A DNA stretch of 64,000 nt, taken from contig NZ_CP133217.1 in NCBI RefSeq assembly GCF_030930995.1, forward strand, positions 310,001-374,000, written 5' to 3'. The stretch is from Thiothrix subterranea. GTDB lineage: Bacteria > Pseudomonadota > Gammaproteobacteria > Thiotrichales > Thiotrichaceae. How positions within the stretch are numbered: position 1 is the first letter of the stretch; the number at the start of each line of letters is the position of its first letter. Both the position numbers and the translations under genes were made by a program. Of the stretch, positions 10,441 through 19,326 are shown piece after piece. The notes beneath the pieces were generated by a model, which saw nothing but the letters and a program-made list of their open reading frames with translations, did no database searches and was not told the origin of the DNA.

Positions 10441-11271
10441 ATGCTAGACCAACCGATGATACCTAACCTTGCGATGCAAGCACGGATTCCCCGCGTTATT
10501 CACCAAACGTATTACACCAAAACCGCGTTGCCACCACCGCTACAGGAAAATATCTGCCGGATTCAGCAACTCAACCCTGATTGGGAATACCGCCTTTACG
10601 ACGATGCGGATATTGAAACCTTTATTCTGCAACACTACGGGCAAGACTTGCTCAACATCTACCAACGCATCGACACCGCTTACGGTGCGGCGCGAGCGGA
10701 TCTGTTTCGGTATTTGTTGATTTATGCCGTGGGTGGGGTCTATCTCGACATGAAAAGCACCATCACCCGCCCGCTCGATGCGGTATTGTTACCCGATGAC
10801 CGTTACATCCTTTCCAAATGGGATGACGACAACTACTACGGCTGGGGGCTACACCCAGAACTTGCGGGAATTGAGCGCGGTGAATTTCAACAATGGCATG
10901 TGATAGGCGTTGCCGGACACCCTTTCCTGCAAGCGGTCATCCGCCAAGTGCTCCACAATATTTTACACTACGACCCCAATACCGTTGGCGTCGGGTTCAA
11001 AGGCGTGATTCGCACCACGGGGCCGATACCCTATACCTTGAGCATTGAAGCGCTCCGACCATTTCACCCCTACCGTCAAGTCGAAATCGAACAGGATTTG
11101 GGCGTTATCTACAGCATATACGACTCTCAGAGCACTGACCGCAACCAGAATCATCGCCACATTTCCAAAAAACACTACACCGAATTAGACATCCGGGTCA
11201 TTGCTCCACCTGCAAATGCTTACCCGCCGCCCATACCAACCATAGAACGGGAATCCCGATCAGGGTGGTAA
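10441..11271 (+). CDS. GT32-type (OCH1-like) glycosyltransferase
   Basis: A 276-residue cytoplasmic glycosyltransferase. IPRVIHQTYYTK at the start, WEYRLYDDADIETFI and ARADLFRYLLIYAVGGVYLD are characteristic of the DXD-containing sugar transferases related to yeast Och1. The metal-binding motif here is D-M-K (YLDMKS), a variant I recall from bacterial subgroups, rather than D-x-D. Acceptor and sugar are unknown. A GAGGGA ribosome site precedes the ATG. The 3' end overlaps the convergent AmpG gene by 74 bp, which is long. It is the first of two glycosyltransferase genes flanking the collagen-like gene. Confidence 0.85.
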   Translation: MLDQPMIPNLAMQARIPRVIHQTYYTKTALPPPLQENICRIQQLNPDWEYRLYDDADIETFILQHYGQDLLNIYQRIDTAYGAARADLFRYLLIYAVGGVYLDMKSTITRPLDAVLLPDDRYILSKWDDDNYYGWGLHPELAGIERGEFQQWHVIGVAGHPFLQAVIRQVLHNILHYDPNTVGVGFKGVIRTTGPIPYTLSIEALRPFHPYRQVEIEQDLGVIYSIYDSQSTDRNQNHRHISKKHYTELDIRVIAPPANAYPPPIPTIERESRSGW

Positions 11272-12742
11272 ACGTGAAAAAACCAGGGTAGCCAATATTA
11301 TCCACAATCGTGCCGGAATACCCGCCAATGGTTTTCGGCAACAAGGTCATCAACGAGCTAAAAATCGCGTACTGCACCGCCGTAAACGACACGCTGGTCA
11401 GTGAAGACAAAAACGCCACGAACGCTGCACTCGCAAACCCGGCTGCCAAATTATCTGCTGTCACGGCGGTGTACATCACCGTCACGTCATGCCCCACATA
11501 CGCCAGCCACACGAAGACCAAATTCGTAAACGCCGTCAAAATCGCCCCCAACATCAAGGTACGCATCACCCCGTAGCGCGTGGCAAACAAGCCGCCCAAA
11601 AAGCCACCCGCAATACTCACCACCACCCCGAAGGTTTTCACCGCCGTTGCAATTTCTGGCTTACTAAATCCCAAATCTTGATAAAACACATTGGAAATCA
11701 CGCCGGGAACAATATCGGTAATCCGATACAAGCCAATCAATGCCAGCAATAACAACGCAGTACGCACCCCGTAGCGGCGGAAAAAATCCGCAATCGGTGC
11801 AATCCACGTATCCCGTGCCATTACCTTATTGGCTGCACCCAGCCGCACCAACACCCACCCAACCAACAATCCCAGCGCCAGCCCGCTCAATAAATGCAAC
11901 GCTTCCAAACCAAAACCGACAAACGCATCATCAAACCGCTCCTGCCACACGCCAAACATGCCCTTGGTATACGCAAATACCAACACAAATCCCGCCACAC
12001 CTGCCGCAAATACCAACACCAAGCGCAGATAATCCAGCGCCGCATAATGGTAACGATCCGCCTGCTTTTGCTCCGGTTCGGGAATCACCAACGTTGTCAC
12101 CACGCCGACCAACATCGTCGCCGCCATTGCCCAATACGTCCACTGCCAGGCCGTGTACACATAATGCTCTTTTTCCGACCCCAGCCAAGACGCCAAAAAC
12201 AACGCGCCCGCGCCCGCCACAATCATCCCCAGCCGATAACCCGCGATATAAGTCGAAGACATCATCGCCTGCAAGCGTGTTTCCGCCGCCTCAATCCGGT
12301 ACGCATCAATCACCACATCCTGCGTTGCCGATGAAAAACCCAGCAACACCGCCGCCCACGCCATTAACACCAAGTGATCTTGCCCCAAAGACGGGTCGAT
12401 ATTGCCCATCAATACAATCGCCAAAATAATCAACGCCTGCGCGACCAACAACCACGCCCGGCGTTTCCCCAACCATGCGGTTAAAAAAGGCAATGGCAAT
12501 TTGTCGATTAACGGTGCCCACACAAATTTGAACGAATACCCCAACGCCGCCCAACTGAAGAATGTCACCGCTTTGCGCTCCACCCCCGCTTCGCCCAACC
12601 ATAACGACAAGGAAGAAAAGATCAGCAAGATCGGAATCCCTGCCGAAAATCCTAGGAACAACATCGTGATAACGCGCGGATGCAGAAACGCCTGCAACGC
12701 TTCAGCCCAGCTCAACGGCTTGACAGGAGAGGATTCAATCAT
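11198..12742 (-). CDS. ampG: AmpG-like MFS permease (muropeptide transporter family)
   Basis: A 514-residue inner-membrane transporter of the major facilitator superfamily with about 12-14 hydrophobic segments. RVITMLFLGFSAGIPILLIFSSLSLWL and SFKFVWAPLIDKLPLP at the start, and DVVIDAYRIE at about 148-157, are typical of AmpG permeases that import anhydro-muropeptides for cell-wall recycling. No amidase or beta-lactamase gene is adjacent, so the substrate is inferred from family only. Its 3' end lies inside the last 74 bp of the convergent glycosyltransferase gene. Confidence 0.88.
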   Translation of the reverse strand: MIESSPVKPLSWAEALQAFLHPRVITMLFLGFSAGIPILLIFSSLSLWLGEAGVERKAVTFFSWAALGYSFKFVWAPLIDKLPLPFLTAWLGKRRAWLLVAQALIILAIVLMGNIDPSLGQDHLVLMAWAAVLLGFSSATQDVVIDAYRIEAAETRLQAMMSSTYIAGYRLGMIVAGAGALFLASWLGSEKEHYVYTAWQWTYWAMAATMLVGVVTTLVIPEPEQKQADRYHYAALDYLRLVLVFAAGVAGFVLVFAYTKGMFGVWQERFDDAFVGFGLEALHLLSGLALGLLVGWVLVRLGAANKVMARDTWIAPIADFFRRYGVRTALLLLALIGLYRITDIVPGVISNVFYQDLGFSKPEIATAVKTFGVVVSIAGGFLGGLFATRYGVMRTLMLGAILTAFTNLVFVWLAYVGHDVTVMYTAVTADNLAAGFASAAFVAFLSSLTSVSFTAVQYAIFSSLMTLLPKTIGGYSGTIVDNIGYPGFFTFTTLIGIPVLWLVWAAGKHLQVEQ

Positions 12743-13108
12743 GAGGCAGCGACCTTCTGAGGTGATGGATTAATGCTTAAGACCGCATCATCAACGAATC
12801 ATTCGCCCTTGTAAACGTTCAAACAACACCTGCATTTGCACCGCTCGTAAGCGAGTTTGCAACTTTCATCCCTCCTGCCATCACGAACCAAAAAAGCTTG
12901 ACACATACTCCAGAACATCGCGCAACGCACCACAACCCCAAAGCAGAGCGCAACAAAATTTATTCTGCGTGAAACAGAAACAGGACGTCTGATATGGATT
13001 TTCTGGCACGTCTGTTGACCCTGAACCACTCAGGCTGTTGCACACGGAATAATAAAAAGCGGCTGAAATGACTTCAGCCACGATTAGTAAAGGCAAAGGA
13101 GCAAATAA
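12743..13108 (+). other. 366-bp intergenic region upstream of the collagen-like gene
   Basis: No convincing coding sequence was found here. It must carry the ampG promoter (minus) and the leader of the collagen-like gene (plus). A TTGACA hexamer occurs at about 12897-12902, but with no matched -10 at standard spacing. The last 20 bp contain AAAGGAG as the ribosome site of the repeat-protein gene. Small minus-strand reading frames in this stretch have poor codon character and were not called. Confidence 0.6.
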
Positions 13109-16100
13109 ATGTCCAATCTCACCCCTCTCAATGGCACTAGCAATCACTCAGTGATTAGCGGCAGCTATGGCAGCAACAATACCAATTCGACTTCTGGTTC
13201 AGGCACATCTACCTCATCCATGACAGGTGGCTCAAGTGCATTACCCGGACTAAGCGGTAATACCAATCAATTATTTATGCAACTACTGCAAATGATCATG
13301 CAGTTGCTGCAACAAATGCAAAGCGGCGAGCAAGGCAGCCAAGGCAACCAAGGTGGTCAAGGCAGCCAAGGTGGTAGTGGTTGTTCTTGTGATGGTTCAA
13401 CTGGTACTGGTGGCACAGGTTCTGGCACTGGGACGGGCGGTACAGGTTCTGGCACTGGGACGGGCGGTACAGGCTCTGGCACTGGGACAGGTGGCACAGG
13501 TTCTGGCACTGGAACAGGTGGCACAGGTTCTGGCACTGGCGGTACAGGCTCTGGCACTGGGACGGGCGGTACAGGTTCTGGCACTGGGACGGGCGGTACA
13601 GGTTCTGGCACTGGGACGGGCGGTACAGGTTCTGGCACTGGGACAGGTGGCACAGGTTCTGGCACTGGGACGGGCGGCGTAAATGGCGATCATGACAATG
13701 GTCGCGGTCATGGACGTGGACGCGGGCGTGGTCATTACGGCCCTCGTGGTCCACAAGGTGCAACCGGCAGCACTGGTGCTACCGGCAACACTGGCGCAGC
13801 AGGCGCGACCGGTAATACTGGTGCGACTGGTGCTACCGGCAACACTGGCGCAGCAGGCGCGACCGGTAATACTGGTGCGACTGGCGCTACTGGCAACACT
13901 GGCGCAGCAGGCGCCACCGGTAATACTGGTGCGACTGGCGCTACCGGTAATACTGGTGCGACCGGCGCTACCGGCAACACTGGCGCAGCAGGCGCGACCG
14001 GTAATACTGGTGCGACCGGCGCGACCGGCAACACTGGCGCAGCAGGCGCTACCGGTAATACTGGTGCGACCGGCGCTACCGGCAACACTGGCGCAGCAGG
14101 CGCGACCGGTAATACTGGTGCGACCGGCGCTACTGGCAACACTGGCGCAGCAGGCGCCACCGGTAATACTGGTGCGACCGGCGCTACTGGCAACACTGGC
14201 GCAGCAGGCGCCACCGGTAATACTGGTGCGACCGGCGCTACCGGCAACACTGGCGCAGCAGGCGCCACCGGTAATACTGGTGCGACCGGCGCTACTGGCA
14301 ACACTGGCGCAGCAGGCGCGACCGGTAATACTGGTGCGACTGGCGCTACTGGCAACACTGGCGCAGCAGGCGCGACCGGTAATACTGGTGCGACTGGCGC
14401 TACCGGTAATACTGGTGCGACCGGCGCTACCGGCAACACTGGCGCAGCAGGCGCCACCGGTAATACTGGTGCGACCGGCGCTACCGGCAACACTGGCGCA
14501 GCAGGCGCCACCGGTAATACTGGTGCGACCGGCGCTACCGGCAACACTGGCGCAGCAGGCGCGACCGGTAATACTGGTGCGACTGGTGCGACTGGCGCTA
14601 CTGGCAACACTGGCGCAGCAGGCGCTACCGGTAATACTGGGGCAACCGGCGCTACTGGCAACACTGGCGCAGCAGGTGCTACCGGTAATACTGGTGCAAC
14701 TGGCGCTACCGGCAACACTGGCGCAGCAGGCGCCACCGGTAATACTGGGGCGACCGGTAATACTGGTGCGACCGGCGCTACTGGCAACACTGGCGCAGCA
14801 GGCGCGACCGGTAATACTGGTGCGACCGGCGCTACCGGCAACACTGGCGCAGCAGGTGCTACCGGTAATACTGGTGCAACTGGCGCTACTGGCAACACTG
14901 GCGCAGCAGGCGCGACCGGTAATACTGGTGCGACTGGCGCTACTGGCAATACTGGCGCAGCAGGCGCGACCGGTAATACTGGTGCGACTGGCGCTACCGG
15001 CAACACTGGCGCAGCAGGCGCGACCGGTAATACTGGTGCGACCGGCGCTACCGGCAACACTGGCGCAGCAGGTGCTACCGGTAATACTGGTGCAACTGGC
15101 GCTACTGGCAACACTGGCGCAGCAGGCGCGACCGGCGCTACTGGCAACACTGGCGCAGCAGGCGCGACCGGTAATACTGGTGCGACCGGCGCTACCGGTA
15201 ATACTGGTGCAACTGGCGCTACTGGCAACACTGGCGCAGCAGGCGCGACCGGTGCGACTGGTTCTAGCGGCTCAAACGGTCAAGGCTTCTTCGATTGGTT
15301 CAAAGACACTATCGGTGATTTTGATGGAAGCGGCAGCACTGACCAGAATGACGTCCGCGCATGGCTGAAGGGTGACACTGGCGCGACCGGTGCAACAGGT
15401 GCTCAAGGCGCAACAGGTAACACTGGTGCGACCGGCGCGACTGGTAACACTGGTGCAGCAGGCGCGACTGGTAACACTGGTGCGACCGGCGCTACCGGTA
15501 ACACTGGTGCGACTGGCGCGACTGGTAACACTGGTGCTCAAGGTGCAACAGGTAACACTGGTGCGACCGGCGCGACTGGTAACACTGGTGCAGCAGGCGC
15601 GACTGGTAACACTGGTGCGACTGGCGCAACAGGTAACACTGGTGCTCAAGGTGCAACAGGTAACACTGGTGCGACCGGCGCGACTGGTAACACTGGTGCG
15701 ACTGGTAACACTGGTGCAACTGGCGCAACAGGTAACACTGGTGCAGCAGGCGCGACTGGTAACACTGGTGCGACCGGCGCGACTGGTAACACTGGTGCAG
15801 CAGGCGCGACTGGTAACACTGGTGCAACTGGCGCAACAGGTAACACTGGTGCAGCAGGCGCGACTGGTAACACTGGTGCGACCGGCGCGACTGGTAACAC
15901 TGGTGCAGCAGGCGCGACTGGTAACACTGGTGCAACTGGCGCAACAGGTAACACTGGTGCGACTGGCGCGACTGGTAACACTGGTGCGACTGGCGCAACA
16001 GGTGCTACCGGCGCAACAGGTGCTACTGGCGCAACGGGTGGAACTAGCAACCCAATGCCGCCGATGATCACTCCAGGAACACACATGGGTACCACTACTG

Positions 16101-16402
16101 GTGGTCAATCTGTCAAATTCATGGATTGGACAAGCACTACCGACACCACTGGTACACTCTGGAAGAGTATCAACGGTACAGGTGACATTTCCCTGACTGG
16201 CCTGCACAAACTGGCTGACGGCACACTCGTTGCTACCGGCGGTAAAGAGTACGTTAATTGTCAGTGGAAAACATTAGGTGATGCCAACGGTGACGGTTAC
16301 GTCTTCAAAGTCAGCCCTCAAAATGCGAATGGAACATTCAATTTTGAAGTTGACCGCGCGGCTAACTGTGGCCTGCAAGTTCTGAAAGGAACACTCAACT
16401 AA
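13109..16402 (+). CDS. Large collagen-like repeat protein with calcium-loop insert
   Basis: A 1097-residue low-complexity protein. In order: a Ser/Thr/Gly N-terminus with a Leu/Met/Gln helix at about 54-72; a Gln/Gly linker with CSC at 92-94; Gly-Thr-rich repeats (about 97-190); a basic [12 protein letters not shown] linker; a Gly-X-Y block (about 212-717) built on an 18-residue unit; a non-collagen insert (about 718-753) with an EF-hand/dockerin-like loop [12 protein letters not shown]; a second Gly-X-Y block (754-975); and a C-terminal domain (976-1097) with a second loop DANGDGY and two cysteines. Triplets are mostly GAT, GNT and GAA with almost no proline. No Sec signal peptide, lipobox or sortase motif is visible. 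Triple-helix formation and surface location are inference. AAAGGAG precedes the ATG, and a strong terminator follows. Confidence 0.9.
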   Translation: MSNLTPLNGTSNHSVISGSYGSNNTNSTSGSGTSTSSMTGGSSALPGLSGNTNQLFMQLLQMIMQLLQQMQSGEQGSQGNQGGQGSQGGSGCSCDGSTGTGGTGSGTGTGGTGSGTGTGGTGSGTGTGGTGSGTGTGGTGSGTGGTGSGTGTGGTGSGTGTGGTGSGTGTGGTGSGTGTGGTGSGTGTGGVNGDHDNGRGHGRGRGRGHYGPRGPQGATGSTGATGNTGAAGATGNTGATGATGNTGAAGATGNTGATGATGNTGAAGATGNTGATGATGNTGATGATGNTGAAGATGNTGATGATGNTGAAGATGNTGATGATGNTGAAGATGNTGATGATGNTGAAGATGNTGATGATGNTGAAGATGNTGATGATGNTGAAGATGNTGATGATGNTGAAGATGNTGATGATGNTGAAGATGNTGATGATGNTGATGATGNTGAAGATGNTGATGATGNTGAAGATGNTGATGATGNTGAAGATGNTGATGATGATGNTGAAGATGNTGATGATGNTGAAGATGNTGATGATGNTGAAGATGNTGATGNTGATGATGNTGAAGATGNTGATGATGNTGAAGATGNTGATGATGNTGAAGATGNTGATGATGNTGAAGATGNTGATGATGNTGAAGATGNTGATGATGNTGAAGATGNTGATGATGNTGAAGATGATGNTGAAGATGNTGATGATGNTGATGATGNTGAAGATGATGSSGSNGQGFFDWFKDTIGDFDGSGSTDQNDVRAWLKGDTGATGATGAQGATGNTGATGATGNTGAAGATGNTGATGATGNTGATGATGNTGAQGATGNTGATGATGNTGAAGATGNTGATGATGNTGAQGATGNTGATGATGNTGATGNTGATGATGNTGAAGATGNTGATGATGNTGAAGATGNTGATGATGNTGAAGATGNTGATGATGNTGAAGATGNTGATGATGNTGATGATGNTGATGATGATGATGATGATGGTSNPMPPMITPGTHMGTTTGGQSVKFMDWTSTTDTTGTLWKSINGTGDISLTGLHKLADGTLVATGGKEYVNCQWKTLGDANGDGYVFKVSPQNANGTFNFEVDRAANCGLQVLKGTLN
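13411..13677 (+). repeat. 27-bp tandem repeat encoding Gly/Thr/Ser 9-mers
   Basis: About nine to ten near-identical 27-bp units encode the peptide GTGTGGTGS. One unit is shortened ([12 protein letters not shown] around 13527-13550). Copies differ mainly at third positions (ggc/ggt, aca/acg), so slippage or recombination could change copy number without breaking the frame. Confidence 0.85.
13757..15262 (+). repeat. 54-bp tandem repeat array, collagen-like block 1
   Basis: Roughly 28 copies of a 54-bp unit encode six Gly-X-Y triplets (GATGNTGATGATGNTGAA). Some units have lost or gained whole triplets, for example near 14578-14592, 14746-14765 and 15115-15140, always in multiples of 9 bp so the frame stays open. 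Synonymous differences are scattered, showing the array is not a single recent amplification. Long reading frames on the other strand and frames are by-products of this repeat. Confidence 0.93.
15370..16038 (+). repeat. 54-bp tandem repeat array, collagen-like block 2
   Basis: About a dozen copies of the related unit encode Gly-X-Y triplets. Codon usage differs from block 1 (ggtaacactggt rather than ggtaatactggt, and more gcaaca). GAQ triplets appear here and not in block 1. It ends in a run of GAT triplets before GGTSNP. The two blocks therefore amplified separately. Confidence 0.9.
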
Positions 16403-16436
16403 TGTCCGCACGATAATCCGCAAGGTTTATCCCTGA

Positions 16437-16465
16437 GAAAGGGGGAGTTCTTCCCCCTTTCTTTT
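16437..16465 (+). terminator. Intrinsic terminator of the collagen-like gene
   Basis: A 10-bp perfect stem (GAAAGGGGGA at 16437-16446 with its complement at 16452-16461) with a 5-nt loop is followed by TTTT. It lies 35 bp after the stop codon and separates the repeat-protein transcript from the downstream glycosyltransferase gene. Confidence 0.92.
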
Positions 16466-16537
16466 ACTCAAAAATGCCAAGACATCTCAAATCTTCTGAA
16501 ATAAAACCACCTGTTAAACAATAACCAAGAGGTGTAA

Positions 16538-17650
16538 ATGATGTTCACATCACCCAGCATTTGCTTAAACATGATCGTCAAAAATGAAAGCAAAGTTATT
16601 ACCCGCTGCCTCGACAGTGTTAAAGACAAAATCGACTACTGGGTAATCAGCGACACCGGCTCAACGGATGGAACTCAACAAATCATCCGCGACTACTTTG
16701 CACAACACAATATTGACGGCATTCTCATAGAAAATGAATGGCGTGACTTTGCTCACAACCGCAATATTGCACTCGAACACGCCAAAGATAAGGCCGATTA
16801 CATCCTGATTATGGATGCCGACGACTGCCTGATCGCCGCCGATGATTTCCAATTCGGCAATCTCACTGCTGACGGCTACAACCTCAACATACGTTACAAA
16901 GAACTCAAGTATGCCAATTTCAAACTGATTCGCGCCAGCCTTCCATGGAAATGGCAAGGTGTCCTACACGAATACTTGGAAACAAATACCCCATTCACCA
17001 CCGAAATTTTGCAAGGCGACTATTTCATTCGCGCCTCCACTGAAGGAGCAAGAAGTAACGACCCCAACAAATACCTAAATGATGCAAAGGTCTTAATCAA
17101 AGCCTTGCAAGATGAACCCAACAACACCCGCTACCGTTTCTATCTGGCACAAAGTTACCGCGATGCCGGTGATATTGAAGCCGCCATTGAAAACTACCAA
17201 CAACGTGCCGCCATGGTTGGCTGGGAAGAAGAAGCGTGGTATTCGCTATTTGAAATTGCTCGTCTTAAAGAACAAGGCAATTACCCACCAGAAGACATTA
17301 TAAATGCCTATTTAATAGCCCATGAAAACCGCCCACAACGCGCCGAAAGTCTATACCATCTGGCACGTTACTTACGCACACACAACCGCTTTGCACTCGC
17401 TTACCCCTACGCATTAGCGGCTGCACACACCCCGCTTCCCAACGACATCCTATTCGTACTGCCTGATATTTACCGCTGGAAAGCCAAAGACGAACTCGCC
17501 GTCATTGCTTACTGGCTAACGCATTATCAAGCGTGCATGGACTTGTGTGATAATCTATTATCAGACCCCGAATTACCGGCTGAAGAACGTGCACGGATAC
17601 AGCAAAATCTCCAATTTGCCGCAGATAAGCTGACCACACCTATCAGCTAA
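16538..17650 (+). CDS. Family 2 glycosyltransferase with TPR-like C-terminal half
   Basis: A 370-residue protein. The N-terminal GT-A domain (about 1-110) starts ICLNMIVKNESKVITRCLDS, has the WVISDTGSTDGT nucleotide-sugar loop and the metal-binding ILIMDADDCL. The C-terminal part (about 175-360) is helical and TPR-like (RYRFYLAQSYRDAGDIEAAIENYQQRA). Such TPR-linked GT2 enzymes often glycosylate proteins or peptides. AAGAGGTG precedes the ATG. It has its own transcription unit after the collagen-like gene's terminator. Its position makes the Thr/Asn-rich repeat protein an attractive acceptor (inference). Confidence 0.88.
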   Translation: MMFTSPSICLNMIVKNESKVITRCLDSVKDKIDYWVISDTGSTDGTQQIIRDYFAQHNIDGILIENEWRDFAHNRNIALEHAKDKADYILIMDADDCLIAADDFQFGNLTADGYNLNIRYKELKYANFKLIRASLPWKWQGVLHEYLETNTPFTTEILQGDYFIRASTEGARSNDPNKYLNDAKVLIKALQDEPNNTRYRFYLAQSYRDAGDIEAAIENYQQRAAMVGWEEEAWYSLFEIARLKEQGNYPPEDIINAYLIAHENRPQRAESLYHLARYLRTHNRFALAYPYALAAAHTPLPNDILFVLPDIYRWKAKDELAVIAYWLTHYQACMDLCDNLLSDPELPAEERARIQQNLQFAADKLTTPIS

Positions 17651-17684
17651 TCCTAACCCTGTACGGACATGGAAAACCTGACGA

Positions 17685-17990
17685 ATGGAAGAAGCACTCC
17701 CACTGCGCGACCGCCTCAATTTAGAAACTGCCCGTATTAGCTGGCCTGAGTTGGAGCGCTATTTTGCTAGTGGCAAAGTCATTCACGTGATTGCCGCGCT
17801 TGACCTCGTTGAAGTGGCCACCACCCTCGCAGAAGACAACACCCACAAACTGCAACAATGGTTACAAAATCAGCAAGTTGAACAGCTTCGCGATGAAATC
17901 GCTATCGACTGGGCAAACCGCCACCCTGATAATCTATGGGCAGTCGTGGTGGCTCCATGGGTTTTGGTTCAAGAGCGTTTAAGCGCCTAA
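17685..17990 (+). CDS. DUF2288 family protein
   Basis: A 101-residue acidic cytoplasmic protein. RDRLNLETARISWPELERYFASGKVIHV, ALDLVEVATTLAEDN and a C-terminal LWAVVVAPWVLVQE match the DUF2288 family as I know it. Function is unknown. It lies 34 bp downstream of the glycosyltransferase, probably in the same transcript, which ends at the terminator just after its stop. Confidence 0.8.
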   Translation: MEEALPLRDRLNLETARISWPELERYFASGKVIHVIAALDLVEVATTLAEDNTHKLQQWLQNQQVEQLRDEIAIDWANRHPDNLWAVVVAPWVLVQERLSA

Positions 17991-17994
17991 ATAT

Positions 17995-18020
17995 AAAAAG
18001 CCAGCAGAAGCTGGCTTTTT
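17995..18020 (+). terminator. Bidirectional intrinsic terminator
   Basis: AAAAAGCCAG at 17995-18004 pairs with CTGGCTTTTT at 18011-18020 across a 6-nt loop. The A-run and T-run make it work on either strand, so it serves both the DUF2288 gene (plus) and the convergent rhodanese gene (minus). Confidence 0.93.
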
Positions 18021-18044
18021 ATTATTCCGATCAAACTGACGTGC

Positions 18045-18773
18045 TTATTTTGCAGCGACAGGTTTAACCGTCGTCAAACCAAGAATCGCCCAATCCTGCA
18101 TTCCACCGCGATACCATTTGAGTTTATCCGCTGGGTAGCCAAACTTCAGCAAGGTCTTGATATTGGTTGGTGATTGACCACACCACATGCCATTGCAGAA
18201 CATGACCAAGGTCTTGGCACTGGAATAGTCGAACACTTTACTAACCGCATCGCCACCGGCTGCCACAGCTTCGTCCACTGCGAGCGCATCGCTACCTTCA
18301 GCCAGCTTCGCGCCAAACTGCTCGGTCAGAATTTTGATAATGTCATCGGTAGTAGCGCCTTTGTCGGGTGCTAAGTTTTCCCAAGGCAAATTCACTGCAC
18401 CTGGAATCGTGCCCTTTTCAACCCAGTCAGCAGTACGGGAGTCAACGACCAAAACCGTAGCATCACCACCACTCATTTTTTCGAGGTAATCCAACATACC
18501 CATTTCAGCGATAGTTTCAACACCTTCCGCGACTGTATCTGGCTGAATACAGAAGGGGGGGCAAGGACGTGAGGTTTTAGCGAAATCATCAATCACGACA
18601 GCTTTATTGTCTTGATTGCGCTTAATTTCTACTGATTCGCCGCCGTGTTTAACGGTGACGCTCATTTTATCTGCGGTAATGCCTACCGGCTTAGCATCTT
18701 CAGCCAACAATACGTTGGAGACGCTCAAGCCTGCCATTAAAGCCGCCATGCCGAATAATTTGGTTAATTTCAT
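18045..18773 (-). CDS. Periplasmic rhodanese-like sulfurtransferase
   Basis: A 242-residue exported protein. The start at 18773 follows GGAGG and gives a signal peptide (MKLTKLFGMAALMAGLSVSN, cleavage near LLAEDA); an upstream in-frame ATG lacks this context. The C-terminal rhodanese domain has VLVVDSRTADWVEKGTIPGA and the active-site loop VMFCNGMWCGQSPTN, with the catalytic cysteine at the first Cys. An extra CPPFC pair precedes the domain. Rhodaneses carry persulfide sulfur, and a periplasmic form would suit a sulfur-oxidising lifestyle (inference). It ends at a bidirectional terminator. Confidence 0.87.
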   Translation of the reverse strand: MKLTKLFGMAALMAGLSVSNVLLAEDAKPVGITADKMSVTVKHGGESVEIKRNQDNKAVVIDDFAKTSRPCPPFCIQPDTVAEGVETIAEMGMLDYLEKMSGGDATVLVVDSRTADWVEKGTIPGAVNLPWENLAPDKGATTDDIIKILTEQFGAKLAEGSDALAVDEAVAAGGDAVSKVFDYSSAKTLVMFCNGMWCGQSPTNIKTLLKFGYPADKLKWYRGGMQDWAILGLTTVKPVAAK

Positions 18774-18862
18774 GTCTATCCTCCAGTTAACAAACTTTCT
18801 CATCAAGACCAAATCCCCTCACTCTCCTTTCAGGAATTCAGCCACAAAGTACGCGCATGAAC

Positions 18863-19162
18863 CTAGTTACAATCAGGCTCATCATCGCCTTTGGCTTTTT
18901 TCTCACCTTCAGCTTTAGGGTCAGCCGGAGCGGGAACTTTGGCATCAGCCGGGGCAGCTTCGCCCTCTGCTTTCTTTTCGCCGCTGTCAGCGGATGCAGC
19001 GGCTTGCTCAGTGTTCGTCGTCGGCGTCGGTTTCACGATCGTTTCTTCAACAGGTGTTGCAACTTGTTCGGTCGCGGCGGGTTTTGCAGCTTCTTCTGCT
19101 TGCGCAGTGAAAGGGAAAACGGATAGTGTGGCGATTGTTACCAATAAGAGTAGTTTTTTCAT
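18863..19162 (-). CDS. Small secreted low-complexity protein, unknown
   Basis: About 99 residues starting at the ATG at 19162, which has AGGA 8 nt upstream. A signal peptide (KKLLLLVTIATLSVFPFTAQA) is followed by an Ala/Pro/Glu/Lys-rich, probably disordered chain ending DEPDCN with one cysteine. I recognise no family. It lies between the rhodanese and the acyl-carrier cluster, on the same strand, with about 90 bp before the rhodanese start. Confidence 0.65.
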   Translation of the reverse strand: MKKLLLLVTIATLSVFPFTAQAEEAAKPAATEQVATPVEETIVKPTPTTNTEQAAASADSGEKKAEGEAAPADAKVPAPADPKAEGEKKAKGDDEPDCN

Positions 19163-19326
19163 AATTTTCATCCTAAGCACAGTGATGCTTGCCATTTTTA
19201 CAAGGTGGGGTATGTTTAACAGAAACGATTTCCATACACAAGAAATCGTTTCTAATCAAAACTTTATAATATAATTAATTACTAATTTTAATTATTGGTC
19301 GGTAATTACTGTGTAAATTTGGTTTT

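Noticed and set aside
11740-12429. A 229-codon plus-strand Pro/Thr-rich frame opposite ampG.
   Set aside because: It is a shadow of the transporter gene. Its composition reflects the reverse complement of hydrophobic codons.
12799-13147. Two overlapping minus-strand frames (76 and 88 codons) upstream of the collagen-like gene.
   Set aside because: Codon character is poor, the two conflict, and one crosses the start of the repeat-protein gene.
13735-15231. A 498-residue minus-strand frame of Pro/Val/Ala repeats opposite the collagen-like gene, and a 561-residue plus-strand frame (13683-15368).
   Set aside because: Both are open only because the 54-bp repeat lacks stops in those frames. They have no family resemblance or ribosome site, and they break where the repeat is interrupted.
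13757-16038. Regularly repeated DNA that could suggest a CRISPR array.
   Set aside because: Units are contiguous and coding, with no unique spacers and no cas genes.
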